Below are positions 22,833 to 30,006 of a stretch of 30,006 nucleotides of DNA, piece after piece (position 1 is the stretch's first letter; every line of letters begins with the position of its first letter). The translations under genes and the position numbers were made by a program. The stretch is taken from the NCBI GenBank assembly GCA_934464775.1, contig CAKSKG010000027.1:1-30006 (forward strand). Direction: 5' to 3'. Source of the DNA: an uncultured Oscillospiraceae bacterium (GTDB lineage Bacteria; Bacillota; Clostridia; Oscillospirales; Ruminococcaceae). Under the pieces are notes generated by a model. That model made no database searches, was not told the origin of the DNA, and saw only the letters and a list, made by a program, of their open reading frames with translations.

Positions 22833-23960
22833 ATGAAGATAACTGCGGCTTTTGATTCGTTCAAGGGGAGCATTTCATCTGTTGAAGCGGGAAATGCCGC
22901 TGCTGATGGGATACGGCGTGTGTTTCCCGATGCGGAGATCATCGTCCGTCCCATGGCTGACGGCGGCGAGGGGACTGTAAGTGCGGTAACTGCGGCGCTG
23001 GGCGGAAGTATAGTTTCCGCAGAGGTGAATGACCCTCTTGGAAACATGATATCTGCCGAATACGGCATTGCAGGCGATACCGCTGTAATGGAGATGTCCG
23101 CAGCGGCGGGGCTTACATTGGTTCCCGAAGCACTTCGTGACCCGATGAAAGCGTCAACCTACGGCGTCGGAATGATGATCGCCGATGCAGTGTGTCGTGG
23201 GTGCAGGAGCTTTATAATCGGCATCGGCGGCAGTGCTACCAATGACTGCGGTGTCGGTATGCTTACTGCCCTCGGATTCGGATTTTTTGACAGAGAGGGT
23301 CGGAAAATTCGCAGCGGAGCAGAGGGCTTGGGTGACATATGCAGGATAGATACGGAAAATGTTCTGCCGCAGCTTGGAAAATGTCGGTTCAGCATCGCCT
23401 GCGATGTGACAAATCCGCTTTGCGGAGAGAATGGCTGTTCCTATGTTTATGCTCCGCAGAAAGGCGCATCGGCGGAGGATATCCCAGTTATGGACAGGAA
23501 TATCCGTCATTTTGCGGATATTGCCGAAAAATGCGGCTTTGACAGTGACATTGATTACAGCGGTTCGGGTGCGGCAGGCGGACTTGGATATGCATTCAGG
23601 ACGTTTCTCGGTGGGGAGCTTGTGCATGGTGCGGAGCTTATTATCCGTGAGACCGAGCTTGAAAAATACATCGAGGGCAGCGATTTTCTGCTGACGGGAG
23701 AGGGCAGGACGGACAGTCAGACTGCCATGGGAAAGGCTCCGCTGGCGGCGGCAGGACTTGCACGGAAGCACAACATTCCCGTTATTGTTTTAAGCGGAAG
23801 CGTTTGCGGGCAGTGCGGTGAATTTGATGCCGTATTTTCTATTGCAAACGGTGCAATGCCGCTTGAAGAAGCCATGGATATTGAAAATGCAAAGCATAAT
23901 ATGGCAGACTGTGCGGAAAATATTTTCAGGCTCATTAAAAAGGTTGGATATCACAAATGA
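22833..23960 (+). CDS. glxK: glycerate kinase, GlxK/GarK family
   Basis: Phosphorylates D-glycerate, usually to 2-phosphoglycerate, feeding glycolysis. The 375-residue chain starts at ATG 22833 (MKITAAFDSFKGSISSVEAG) behind AAAAGGAATGG; the in-frame ATG at 22785 lies inside the preceding terminator. Family marks are RPMADGGEGTV near residue 45, GIGGSATNDCGVGM at about 132-146 and LLTGEGRTDSQTAMGKAP at about 289-306. Its stop overlaps the cobT start (ATGA), so it heads the cobalamin run even though glycerate has no direct part in that pathway. No clear promoter or cobalamin riboswitch was found in the 84 bp upstream. Confidence 0.92.
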   Translation: MKITAAFDSFKGSISSVEAGNAAADGIRRVFPDAEIIVRPMADGGEGTVSAVTAALGGSIVSAEVNDPLGNMISAEYGIAGDTAVMEMSAAAGLTLVPEALRDPMKASTYGVGMMIADAVCRGCRSFIIGIGGSATNDCGVGMLTALGFGFFDREGRKIRSGAEGLGDICRIDTENVLPQLGKCRFSIACDVTNPLCGENGCSYVYAPQKGASAEDIPVMDRNIRHFADIAEKCGFDSDIDYSGSGAAGGLGYAFRTFLGGELVHGAELIIRETELEKYIEGSDFLLTGEGRTDSQTAMGKAPLAAAGLARKHNIPVIVLSGSVCGQCGEFDAVFSIANGAMPLEEAMDIENAKHNMADCAENIFRLIKKVGYHK

Positions 23961-25006
23961 ACAGGATAGAGAGCATAAGGCCTGCCGACAGGGCAGCTAT
24001 GAAGCGTGCCGAAAAGAAGTGGAACTCGGTGGCAAAGCCTCTTCACAGCCTTGGTATAGGCGAGGAAGATGTGATAAAGCTGGCGGGGATATTCGGCACG
24101 GAGAATTTTTCTTTGGACAAGCGGTGCGCAGTGATAATGTGCGCCGACAACGGCGTGGTCTGCGAAGGGGTCACCCAGACCGACAGCAGTGTTACGGGGA
24201 TCGTTGCAAAGGCTATCGCCGAGGGGACTTCCAACATCAACACTATGGCGAGGGTATATAATGCGGACGTTTTTGCGGTCGATGTGGGAATATGCGGCGA
24301 TGTTGACTGTGACAGGCTTATCCGCCGCAGGGTCGATAACGGCACGAAGAATATTGCAGTCGGTGCGGCAATGACCCGTGAACAGTGCAGGCAGGCTGTT
24401 TCCGTCGGCATGGACTGCGTTAAGGAATGCATCGAAAACGGATATAAAATAATTATCACAGGTGAAATGGGGATAGGTAACACCACAACTGCGGCGGCAG
24501 TCGCTTCCGTGCTTCTTGGAGTTGAACCGGAGGCGGTCACGGGAAGAGGTGCGGGGCTTGATGAAGAGGGTCTTGCACGAAAGATAAGCGCTGTAAAGCG
24601 TGCAATAGAGGTGAACCGTCCCGACAGAAATGATGCGTGGGATATACTTTCAAAGGTCGGAGGGTACGATATTGCGGGAATGGTCGGTCTGTTCCTCGGC
24701 GGTGCGTCTTATCATATCCCTGCCGTTATCGACGGGGTGATATCGGCGGCTGCGGCTGTTCTGGCAGTGATGATATGTCCCGATGCGGCGGATTATATGC
24801 TTGCTTCTCACGTTTCGGCTGAACCTGCGGGGAGAATGCTTCTGGACAGGCTTGGACTGAAGCCGATAATCACAGGTGAAATGCGATTGGGCGAGGGAAC
24901 AGGCGGAATAATGCTTCTTCCGATACTGGACGGGGTGATGTCCGTCTACGATTCGGCTCACAGATTCGCAGACCTGCCAATGGAGGAGTACACGGAACAA
25001 TGCTGA
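23957..25006 (+). CDS. cobT: nicotinate-nucleotide:dimethylbenzimidazole phosphoribosyltransferase
   Basis: Activates the cobalamin lower ligand base by transferring phosphoribose from nicotinate mononucleotide, giving an alpha-riboside phosphate. The 349-residue protein has the family segments MCADNGVV, GITGEMGIGNTTTAAA, VTGRGAGLD and the catalytic-Glu motif RLGEGTGG (E313). The base it uses (dimethylbenzimidazole or another) cannot be told from sequence. ATG 23957 overlaps the glxK stop by 4 nt and its own end overlaps cobU by 7 nt. Confidence 0.96.
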   Translation: MNRIESIRPADRAAMKRAEKKWNSVAKPLHSLGIGEEDVIKLAGIFGTENFSLDKRCAVIMCADNGVVCEGVTQTDSSVTGIVAKAIAEGTSNINTMARVYNADVFAVDVGICGDVDCDRLIRRRVDNGTKNIAVGAAMTREQCRQAVSVGMDCVKECIENGYKIIITGEMGIGNTTTAAAVASVLLGVEPEAVTGRGAGLDEEGLARKISAVKRAIEVNRPDRNDAWDILSKVGGYDIAGMVGLFLGGASYHIPAVIDGVISAAAAVLAVMICPDAADYMLASHVSAEPAGRMLLDRLGLKPIITGEMRLGEGTGGIMLLPILDGVMSVYDSAHRFADLPMEEYTEQC

Positions 25007-25524
25007 TTCTTATAACTGGCGGCAGCAAACAGGGGAAATCTTCTACTGCGGAGGACATTATCTGCCGTTTTGAGGGCGAAAAGTATTACATTGCCACAAT
25101 GCAGCCATTTGGACGTGACGCCGAGGAGGCGATCGTGCGGCACAGGAAAATGCGTGAGGGAAAAGGGTTTATTACAATTGAGAAGTACACTGATATAGCG
25201 GATATTGACATTCCGAATGATTCGGCTGTGCTTGTGGAATGTCTCGGCAATCTTTGCGCAAATGAGATGTTTTCATCGGGGAAGATGAAGCTTCCTGCGG
25301 AAAAGATCATCGGTGATATAAAGGTGCTTTCCGAGAAGTGCAGGCTGCTGGTTCTTGTGTCAAATCAGGTTGGAGAGGACGGGATCGAGTACCCCACGGA
25401 AACTATGGAATATATCCGTCAGCTTGGAATTGTCAACAGTGGAATTGCCGATATGGCGGACTGCGTTATTGAATGTGTGTATGGAATACCGATTTATCTG
25501 AAAGGAAGAGAAAATTGCTTTTGA
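25000..25524 (+). CDS. cobU: adenosylcobinamide kinase / guanylyltransferase
   Basis: Phosphorylates adenosylcobinamide and converts it to GDP-cobinamide. The 174-residue P-loop protein has GGSKQGKSS at about 7-15, YIATMQPF, the RDAEEAIVRHRKMR segment with H48 in the place of the guanylylated His of Salmonella CobU, VLVECLGNLCANEMF, and VSNQVGEDG where most CobU proteins have SNEVG. The C-terminus retains IADMADCVIECVYGIPIYLKG. Both activities are therefore plausible, although the Glu-to-Gln change in the SNEVG motif is unusual. It overlaps cobT and the probable cobS start. Confidence 0.9.
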   Translation: MLILITGGSKQGKSSTAEDIICRFEGEKYYIATMQPFGRDAEEAIVRHRKMREGKGFITIEKYTDIADIDIPNDSAVLVECLGNLCANEMFSSGKMKLPAEKIIGDIKVLSEKCRLLVLVSNQVGEDGIEYPTETMEYIRQLGIVNSGIADMADCVIECVYGIPIYLKGRENCF

Positions 25525-26303
25525 AATCTTTTGCGTCGGCTTTTCTGATGTACTCGAGAATACCGATGCCGCAGGTGGAGTGGAAAGAGGAAAACAGGCG
25601 GTATGCGCTGTGCTTTTTTCCGCTTATCGGGGCGGTCATCGGCGGACTTTTGATGCTTGTGATGTATCTGGCACAGCTTTTGGATGTCGGTGCGGAGCTT
25701 ACTGCGGCGGTTTGCGTTTTTGTGCCGATAATCGTTACGGGCGGCATTCATATCGACGGGTTTTGTGATGTCAGTGATGCGCTGGGGTGCTGCGGCAGCC
25801 GTGAAAAAATGCTTGAGGTCATGAAGGATTCGCGCATCGGCGCCTTTGCTGTGATAAATTTTGCGGCGTATATGCTTTTGCAGTTCGGTGCGTTTTGTCA
25901 GGTGTTTTCATCGGATCAGGCGTTGAGAATTTGCGGTGCGGCGGCGGTCGGAAGTGTTCTGTCACGGGCATACAGCGGACTTGCGGCTGTGACATTCAAG
26001 TCTGCGGTGAAGCAGGGCAGCAGTTTGCAAAGCTTTGCAAAGCCTGCGCACAGGAACATTACGGTGGCGGTTGAGATCATTTACATCGTTTTATGTTCGG
26101 TCGGAATGATCGTGATCTATCCCATGGCAGGCGGTTTTGCGGCGGCGGCGGCGCTTGGGGCTTTCATTTTTTACAGGGGATTTTCCTATAAGAAATTCGG
26201 CGGCATTACGGGCGATCTGGCAGGCTGGTTTTTGCAGATATGCGAGCTGGCTGTTCTGATTTGTGCCGTGATCGGCGACAGGATATATACTATTATAAAG
26301 TAG
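25515..26303 (+). CDS. cobS: adenosylcobinamide-GDP ribazoletransferase
   Basis: Membrane enzyme that joins GDP-cobinamide and alpha-ribazole (phosphate) to form cobalamin (phosphate). About 262 residues from TTG 25515 (LLLKSFASAFLMYSRIPMP), placed after AAAGGAAGAG (25501-25510) and overlapping cobU by 10 nt. An ATG at 25473 would give a longer, non-conserved start. It has about six or seven hydrophobic segments and the CobS signature GIHIDGFCDVSDAL plus REKMLEVMKDSRIGAFAV, which carries the metal/GDP-binding acids. Confidence 0.93.
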   Translation: MLLKSFASAFLMYSRIPMPQVEWKEENRRYALCFFPLIGAVIGGLLMLVMYLAQLLDVGAELTAAVCVFVPIIVTGGIHIDGFCDVSDALGCCGSREKMLEVMKDSRIGAFAVINFAAYMLLQFGAFCQVFSSDQALRICGAAAVGSVLSRAYSGLAAVTFKSAVKQGSSLQSFAKPAHRNITVAVEIIYIVLCSVGMIVIYPMAGGFAAAAALGAFIFYRGFSYKKFGGITGDLAGWFLQICELAVLICAVIGDRIYTIIK

Positions 26304-26313
26304 CGGTGATATT

Positions 26314-26694
26314 ATGATTATGATAACGGGCGGAGCATATCAGGGCAAATGCTCATATGCGATAAATATGCTTGGGATAAATGAAAAGGTCATTATTGAC
26401 GGCGCTGAATGGGACATGAACGGCAGGGTGAAGTGCATTAAGAATTATCATGTTCTTGTGCGCAGACTTATGGACAGCGGGATAGATGTTATTGGATTTG
26501 CGGAGAGATTTATTTCCGAAAATCCCGATTGTGTTGTTATCATTAATGAAATAGGAAACGGTATTGTTCCTATTGACAGAAATGAGCGTCTGTGGCGTGA
26601 AAATGTCGGCAGAGCAGGCTGTCTTATTGCACGGAGTTCCGAGCGTGTGATAAGATGTGTGAGCGGAATAGGCATCGTTATCAAAGGAGAATGA
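26314..26694 (+). CDS. short CobU-like P-loop protein
   Basis: 126 residues. The ends resemble CobU: P-loop GGAYQGKCSYA (6-16) and a C-terminal half with IINEIGNGIVPIDRNERLW RE-type SNEVG motif, then VGRAGCLIARSSERVIRCVSGIGIVIKG. The middle, where CobU carries the IAT strand, the guanylylated His and the VDCLTLW-type segment, is missing and is replaced by a short charged stretch (AEWDMNGRVKCIKNYH). It is therefore a compact second CobU homologue in the same operon. It may provide one of the two CobU activities or a regulatory role; this is inference. It starts 10 nt after cobS and ends 1 nt before cobC. Confidence 0.8.
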   Translation: MIMITGGAYQGKCSYAINMLGINEKVIIDGAEWDMNGRVKCIKNYHVLVRRLMDSGIDVIGFAERFISENPDCVVIINEIGNGIVPIDRNERLWRENVGRAGCLIARSSERVIRCVSGIGIVIKGE

Positions 26695-26695
26695 C

Positions 26696-27259
26696 ATGAG
26701 GATATATTTCATAAGACACGGAAAAACACAGGGGAATCTTGAAAAAAGATACATCGGCAGAACCGATGAAAGCTTATGTGAAGCAGGCATTAATGAGCTT
26801 AGGGGCAGAAAATATCCCGATGCGGATATTGTTGCGGTGAGTCCGATGAAAAGGTGCGTTGAAACTGCACATATTATTTATCCCGACAAGGAAATTATCT
26901 CATTTGACGGATTCAGAGAATGCGATTTTGGAAGCTTTGATGGCAGGAATTATTCGGAGCTTAACGGAGATGAATATTATCAGCGCTGGATAGACAGCGG
27001 AGGAACGCTTCCGTTTCCCTGCGGTGAAAGCGTTGAGGGCTTTAAGCGGCGTTGTATTGACACATTTGATGATATGATAAAAAATATCACCTGTGAGAAG
27101 CTGGCATTGATCGTTCATGGGGGAACTATTATGTCGGTGCTTGAAAAATATGCGGTGCCGCAGAAAAATTATTATGATTATATGATAAAAAATGCGGAGT
27201 ATTATATCACTGAATATGACGGAGAAAGGCTTAGAATTATAGAAAATGAGGATCGCTGA
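26696..27259 (+). CDS. cobC: alpha-ribazole phosphatase, histidine phosphatase family
   Basis: Removes phosphate from alpha-ribazole-5'-phosphate or cobalamin-5'-phosphate near the end of the pathway. The 187-residue phosphoglycerate-mutase-like fold has FIRHGKTQGN (R7, catalytic H8), SPMKRCVETA, FRECDFGSFDG with acid E75, and IVHGGT with H141. The family is broad, and the cobalamin role follows from the operon. AAAGGAGAATGAC lies just upstream of ATG 26696. It overlaps cbiB by 14 nt. Confidence 0.9.
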   Translation: MRIYFIRHGKTQGNLEKRYIGRTDESLCEAGINELRGRKYPDADIVAVSPMKRCVETAHIIYPDKEIISFDGFRECDFGSFDGRNYSELNGDEYYQRWIDSGGTLPFPCGESVEGFKRRCIDTFDDMIKNITCEKLALIVHGGTIMSVLEKYAVPQKNYYDYMIKNAEYYITEYDGERLRIIENEDR

Positions 27260-28220
27260 ACTTATACTGCCGATCATTATCGGCTTTTTGCTGGATTGTC
27301 TGCTGGGGGACCCATACACCTTGCCGCACCCTGTTCGTGCGGTGGGAAATCTCATATCGCTGCTTGAAAAGGTCATGCGGAAGCTGTTTCCGAAAAACAA
27401 GCGGCTGGGCGGCACTTTAATGGCGGTATGCGTTATTCTGATAACATCGGGCATTGCGTTTGCTGTTTTGTTTGTTTGTAAAAAAATCAATATATGGCTG
27501 AAAATTATCGCTGAAAGTATCATGTGCTACTATCTGCTGGCAGCGAGATGCCTTAAAGATGAGAGCATGAAGGTATACTCTGCGGCACATTCGGGCGATG
27601 TGGAGGGCGCAAGAAAGGCGGTGTCCATGATCGTCGGACGTGACACGGCGGTGCTTGACAGGGACGGAATAATTCGTGCGGCTGTGGAAACGGTGGCGGA
27701 AAACACTTCGGACGGAATTACTGCGCCCGTGTTTTATATCACTCTCGGCGGAGGTGTGCTTGGATTTTTCTATAAGGCGGTCAACACTATGGATTCCATG
27801 GTGGGGTACACCAACGAAAAGTACATTGATTTCGGCAGGTTTGCCGCAAAGCTGGACGATGTGCTGAACTACATTCCGTCGAGGCTTACGGCGCTTATTA
27901 TGATCGTTTCGGCTCAAATTCTCGGAATGGACGGAAAAAATGCTTATAAAATATGGAAGCGTGACCGCCGAAAGCACGCAAGTCCCAATTCGGCGCAGAC
28001 CGAATCGGTGTGTGCAGGGGCGCTGGACGTGCGGCTTGCAGGGGACGCTTACTATTTCGGTGAGCTGCACAAAAAGGAATATATCGGCGACGATATCAGA
28101 TCCATTGAGGACGGGGATATTGTTCGTGTGAACAGGCTGATGTATTGCACAACGATCATATCAATTGTGATATCTGTAGCAGTGAGAGCTTTGCTCTTCG
28201 GTCTGATTTTTAAAATATAA
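27246..28220 (+). CDS. cbiB: adenosylcobinamide-phosphate synthase
   Basis: Attaches (R)-1-aminopropan-2-ol or its phosphate to adenosylcobyric acid. A 324-residue membrane protein, also called CobD in some organisms. The N-terminus LLDCLLGDPYTLPHPVRAVG is diagnostic, followed by VAENTSDGITAPVFY, NTMDSMVGYTNEKY and the SPNSAQTESVCAGALDVRLAG-type motif. About four to five hydrophobic segments. ATG 27246 lies within the end of cobC, so the two are coupled. No cobD-type threonine-phosphate decarboxylase, which would supply aminopropanol phosphate, is in the window. Confidence 0.95.
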   Translation: MRIAELILPIIIGFLLDCLLGDPYTLPHPVRAVGNLISLLEKVMRKLFPKNKRLGGTLMAVCVILITSGIAFAVLFVCKKINIWLKIIAESIMCYYLLAARCLKDESMKVYSAAHSGDVEGARKAVSMIVGRDTAVLDRDGIIRAAVETVAENTSDGITAPVFYITLGGGVLGFFYKAVNTMDSMVGYTNEKYIDFGRFAAKLDDVLNYIPSRLTALIMIVSAQILGMDGKNAYKIWKRDRRKHASPNSAQTESVCAGALDVRLAGDAYYFGELHKKEYIGDDIRSIEDGDIVRVNRLMYCTTIISIVISVAVRALLFGLIFKI

Positions 28221-28250
28221 AACGGCTGATTATTTTTATGGAGGTCTGAA

Positions 28251-29699
28251 ATGGCTAAGGCGATAATGATACAGGGCACGATGTCGAATGCGGGAAAAAG
28301 TCTTTTTGCGGCGGCACTTTGCAGGATATTCAGGCAGGACGGGTATTCTGCTGCTCCGTTCAAGTCACAGAATATGGCACTTAATTCGTTTATCACAAGT
28401 GAGGGGCTTGAAATGGGCAGGGCGCAGGCGATGCAGGCGGAGGCGGCAGGCATTGAGCCGTCGGTCCTTATGAATCCTATACTGCTGAAGCCAACCACCG
28501 ATGTGGGATCACAGGTCATTGTAAATGGCGAAGTTATGGGAAATATGCGTGCGGCAGAGTATTTTAAGCATAAAAAAAAGCTTGTGCCGCATATAATGAG
28601 TGCGTACAACAAGCTTGCCGAAAAACATGATATTATCGTTATAGAGGGTGCGGGAAGTCCTGCCGAACTTAATCTCAAAAGTGATGATATAGTCAATATG
28701 GGAATGGCGAAAATGGCTCATGCGCCTGTGCTTTTGGTGGGAGATATTGACCGAGGAGGGGTTTTTGCACAGCTTATCGGCACGGTCATGCTTATGGAGG
28801 AAGATGAAAAAAAATACATGAAAGGACTCGTGGTGAACAAGTTCAGAGGGGACAGATCGCTGTTTGATGACGGAGTTAAAATATTGGAGGAGAAGAGCGG
28901 CAAGCCTGTTGTGGGTGTTGTTCCGTATGTCAAATGTGATATTGATGATGAGGATAGTCTGTCCGAGAAGCTTAGCGTGCAGGCAGGGGGAATTATTGAT
29001 ATTGCGGTTATTCGGCTTCCGAGGATATCGAACTTCACGGATTTTGATGCGTTTGCACAATATGAGGGTGTGGGCGTTCGGTATGTCGGCAGTGCGGAGG
29101 AGCTTGGCCAGCCCGATCTTGTGATAATTCCCGGCACAAAAAGCACAATAACTGACATGAAATTTCTGCGTGAAAGCGGCATTGAGGCGGCAGTGAAGAA
29201 GCTTGCGTCAAAAAAAATTCCTGTTTTTGGAATATGCGGCGGCTTTCAGATGCTGGGGAAGATCATATCCGACCCCGATAATACCGAGTGCGGCGGCGAG
29301 ATCGGCGGAATGGGTCTGCTTGATATCAAGACTGTTTTTTCGGCGGAGAAGATCAGGCGGCAGGTCAGCGGTACTATTAATAAAGTTGATGGTGTTTTCA
29401 GTGGGCTAAGCGGTGCTCCCTATGAGGGGTACGAGATCCACATGGGCAGGTCGGGCGCCGAAGCTGCTGTTGTGAACAGAGGAAATGTTTACGGGAGCTA
29501 TATTCACGGTCTGTTTGATTCGGACGGCATTTCGCAGTGCATTGTTGATGCACTATATAATAGTAAGGGGATCGTTCGGGGTGAAAAGACTCTCGGCAGG
29601 CATGAGTACCGCGAGATGCAGTATGACATTCTTGCCGATGCGGTGCGCAAAAATGTTGACATGGATATGATTTACAGGATAATTGAGCAGGGAATTTGA
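28251..29699 (+). CDS. cbiP: cobyric acid synthase
   Basis: Amidates the b, d, e and g side chains of adenosylcobyrinic acid a,c-diamide with glutamine-derived ammonia. The 482-residue enzyme (also called CobQ) has an N-terminal ATP-binding domain with QGTMSNAGKSLF, PFKSQNMALNSFIT, VIEGAGSPAELNL and VGDIDRGGVFAQ. The C-terminal class I glutaminase domain has nucleophile C329 in VFGICGGFQMLG and the later His in GSYIHGLFDSDG. GGAGG lies 7-8 nt before ATG 28251. It is the last gene of the cobalamin run, and no obvious terminator follows. Confidence 0.96.
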   Translation: MAKAIMIQGTMSNAGKSLFAAALCRIFRQDGYSAAPFKSQNMALNSFITSEGLEMGRAQAMQAEAAGIEPSVLMNPILLKPTTDVGSQVIVNGEVMGNMRAAEYFKHKKKLVPHIMSAYNKLAEKHDIIVIEGAGSPAELNLKSDDIVNMGMAKMAHAPVLLVGDIDRGGVFAQLIGTVMLMEEDEKKYMKGLVVNKFRGDRSLFDDGVKILEEKSGKPVVGVVPYVKCDIDDEDSLSEKLSVQAGGIIDIAVIRLPRISNFTDFDAFAQYEGVGVRYVGSAEELGQPDLVIIPGTKSTITDMKFLRESGIEAAVKKLASKKIPVFGICGGFQMLGKIISDPDNTECGGEIGGMGLLDIKTVFSAEKIRRQVSGTINKVDGVFSGLSGAPYEGYEIHMGRSGAEAAVVNRGNVYGSYIHGLFDSDGISQCIVDALYNSKGIVRGEKTLGRHEYREMQYDILADAVRKNVDMDMIYRIIEQGI

Positions 29700-29769
29700 C
29701 GAATCGGTGTATAAATATTCGGATTATTTCAACATATATATGCAGTTATACAAAGTGTGTCGAAACCTG

Positions 29770-29798
29770 TTGACAAAAGAAGCTGAAAGTGGTAATAT
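29770..29798 (+). promoter_or_regulatory. upstream stable-RNA-type promoter P1
   Basis: TTGACA (29770-29775), 17 bp and TAATAT (29793-29798). First of three promoters spaced 96-97 bp apart. Confidence 0.7.
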
Positions 29799-29865
29799 AA
29801 ATAAGCTGTCACGTGAGCCGTGAGAAAAGCCTGAAAGAAAAGATCAAAAAATCTTGAAAAAGGGC

Positions 29866-29894
29866 TTGACAAACGGAAAGAAACGTGATACAAT
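29866..29894 (+). promoter_or_regulatory. stable-RNA-type promoter P2
   Basis: TTGACA (29866-29871), 17 bp and TACAAT (29889-29894), preceded by an A-rich stretch like an UP element and by AGGGC directly before the -35. Confidence 0.8.
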
Positions 29895-29962
29895 AAACAA
29901 ACGTCACATCAAGTCGAAAGACAAGTCCAAAAAAAGAATTTGAAAAAATTTGAAAAAAGGGC

Positions 29963-29991
29963 TTGACAAAAACGAAAAGATGTGATAGAAT
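29963..29991 (+). promoter_or_regulatory. stable-RNA-type promoter P3
   Basis: TTGACA (29963-29968), 17 bp and TAGAAT (29986-29991), with the same upstream block as P2. It fires out of the right edge of the window, where an rRNA or tRNA operon is expected. Confidence 0.8.
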
Positions 29992-30006
29992 ATAAAAGCT
30001 GTCGAA

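Noticed and set aside
1..30006. CRISPR array, prophage, integron or defence system
   Set aside because: No regularly spaced direct repeats with spacers, integrase, phage structural genes or restriction/toxin genes were found on either strand.

Overview
The window looks like chromosomal DNA from a Gram-positive gut anaerobe of the Bacillota, most likely Ruminococcus-like (Oscillospiraceae). This is inference, from strong AGGAGG-type ribosome binding sites, near-consensus sigma-A promoters with 17-bp spacers, many 4-nt ATGA gene overlaps, moderate GC content, a sucrose PTS, paired c-di-GMP proteins and a late cobalamin cluster. Almost all of it is ordinary chromosomal housekeeping and metabolism. 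I see no prophage, CRISPR array, defence island or intact transposase gene.

Layout. Bases 1-1570 are a decayed region: a hybrid sensor kinase whose central part has been deleted, two strong terminators, a 52-codon orphan ORF and a solitary repeat end. Bases 1575-7005 are a complete sucrose module: repressor scrR, then scrA (PTS EIIBCA), scrB (sucrose-6-phosphate hydrolase) and scrK (fructokinase), with matching operators at both promoters. Bases 7014-8680 (minus) encode a small membrane protein and an EAL-domain protein. Bases 8785-12801 (plus) carry metG, tatD and the branched-chain amino acid exporter pair azlC/azlD. Bases 12818-17305 (minus) carry a PAS-GAF-GGDEF protein with a HAD phosphatase, a polysaccharide deacetylase, and a DJ-1/PfpI protein with a precorrin-2 dehydrogenase. 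A 163-bp palindromic MITE-like element sits between the last two units.

Bases 17388-19733 (plus) hold a tRNA-Arg(ACG) with its own promoters and terminator, then a WalJ-like hydrolase, thyA and folA, so dTMP synthesis lies beside folate recycling. Bases 19808-22795 are a three-gene ABC importer of the TrpXYZ type. Bases 22833-29699 form a tightly packed run that starts with glycerate kinase and continues through cobT, cobU, cobS, a short second CobU-like P-loop protein, cobC, cbiB and cbiP. These are the late steps of cobalamin assembly: side-chain amidation, aminopropanol attachment, GDP activation and lower-ligand joining. The last 240 bases contain three regularly spaced strong promoters of the kind that precede rRNA operons, so an rRNA or other stable-RNA operon probably begins just past the window.

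The points most worth a second look are the collapsed kinase, the MITE-like element whose apparent target was a stop codon, the two CobU-like proteins in one operon, and the ~97-bp repeated promoter module at the right edge.
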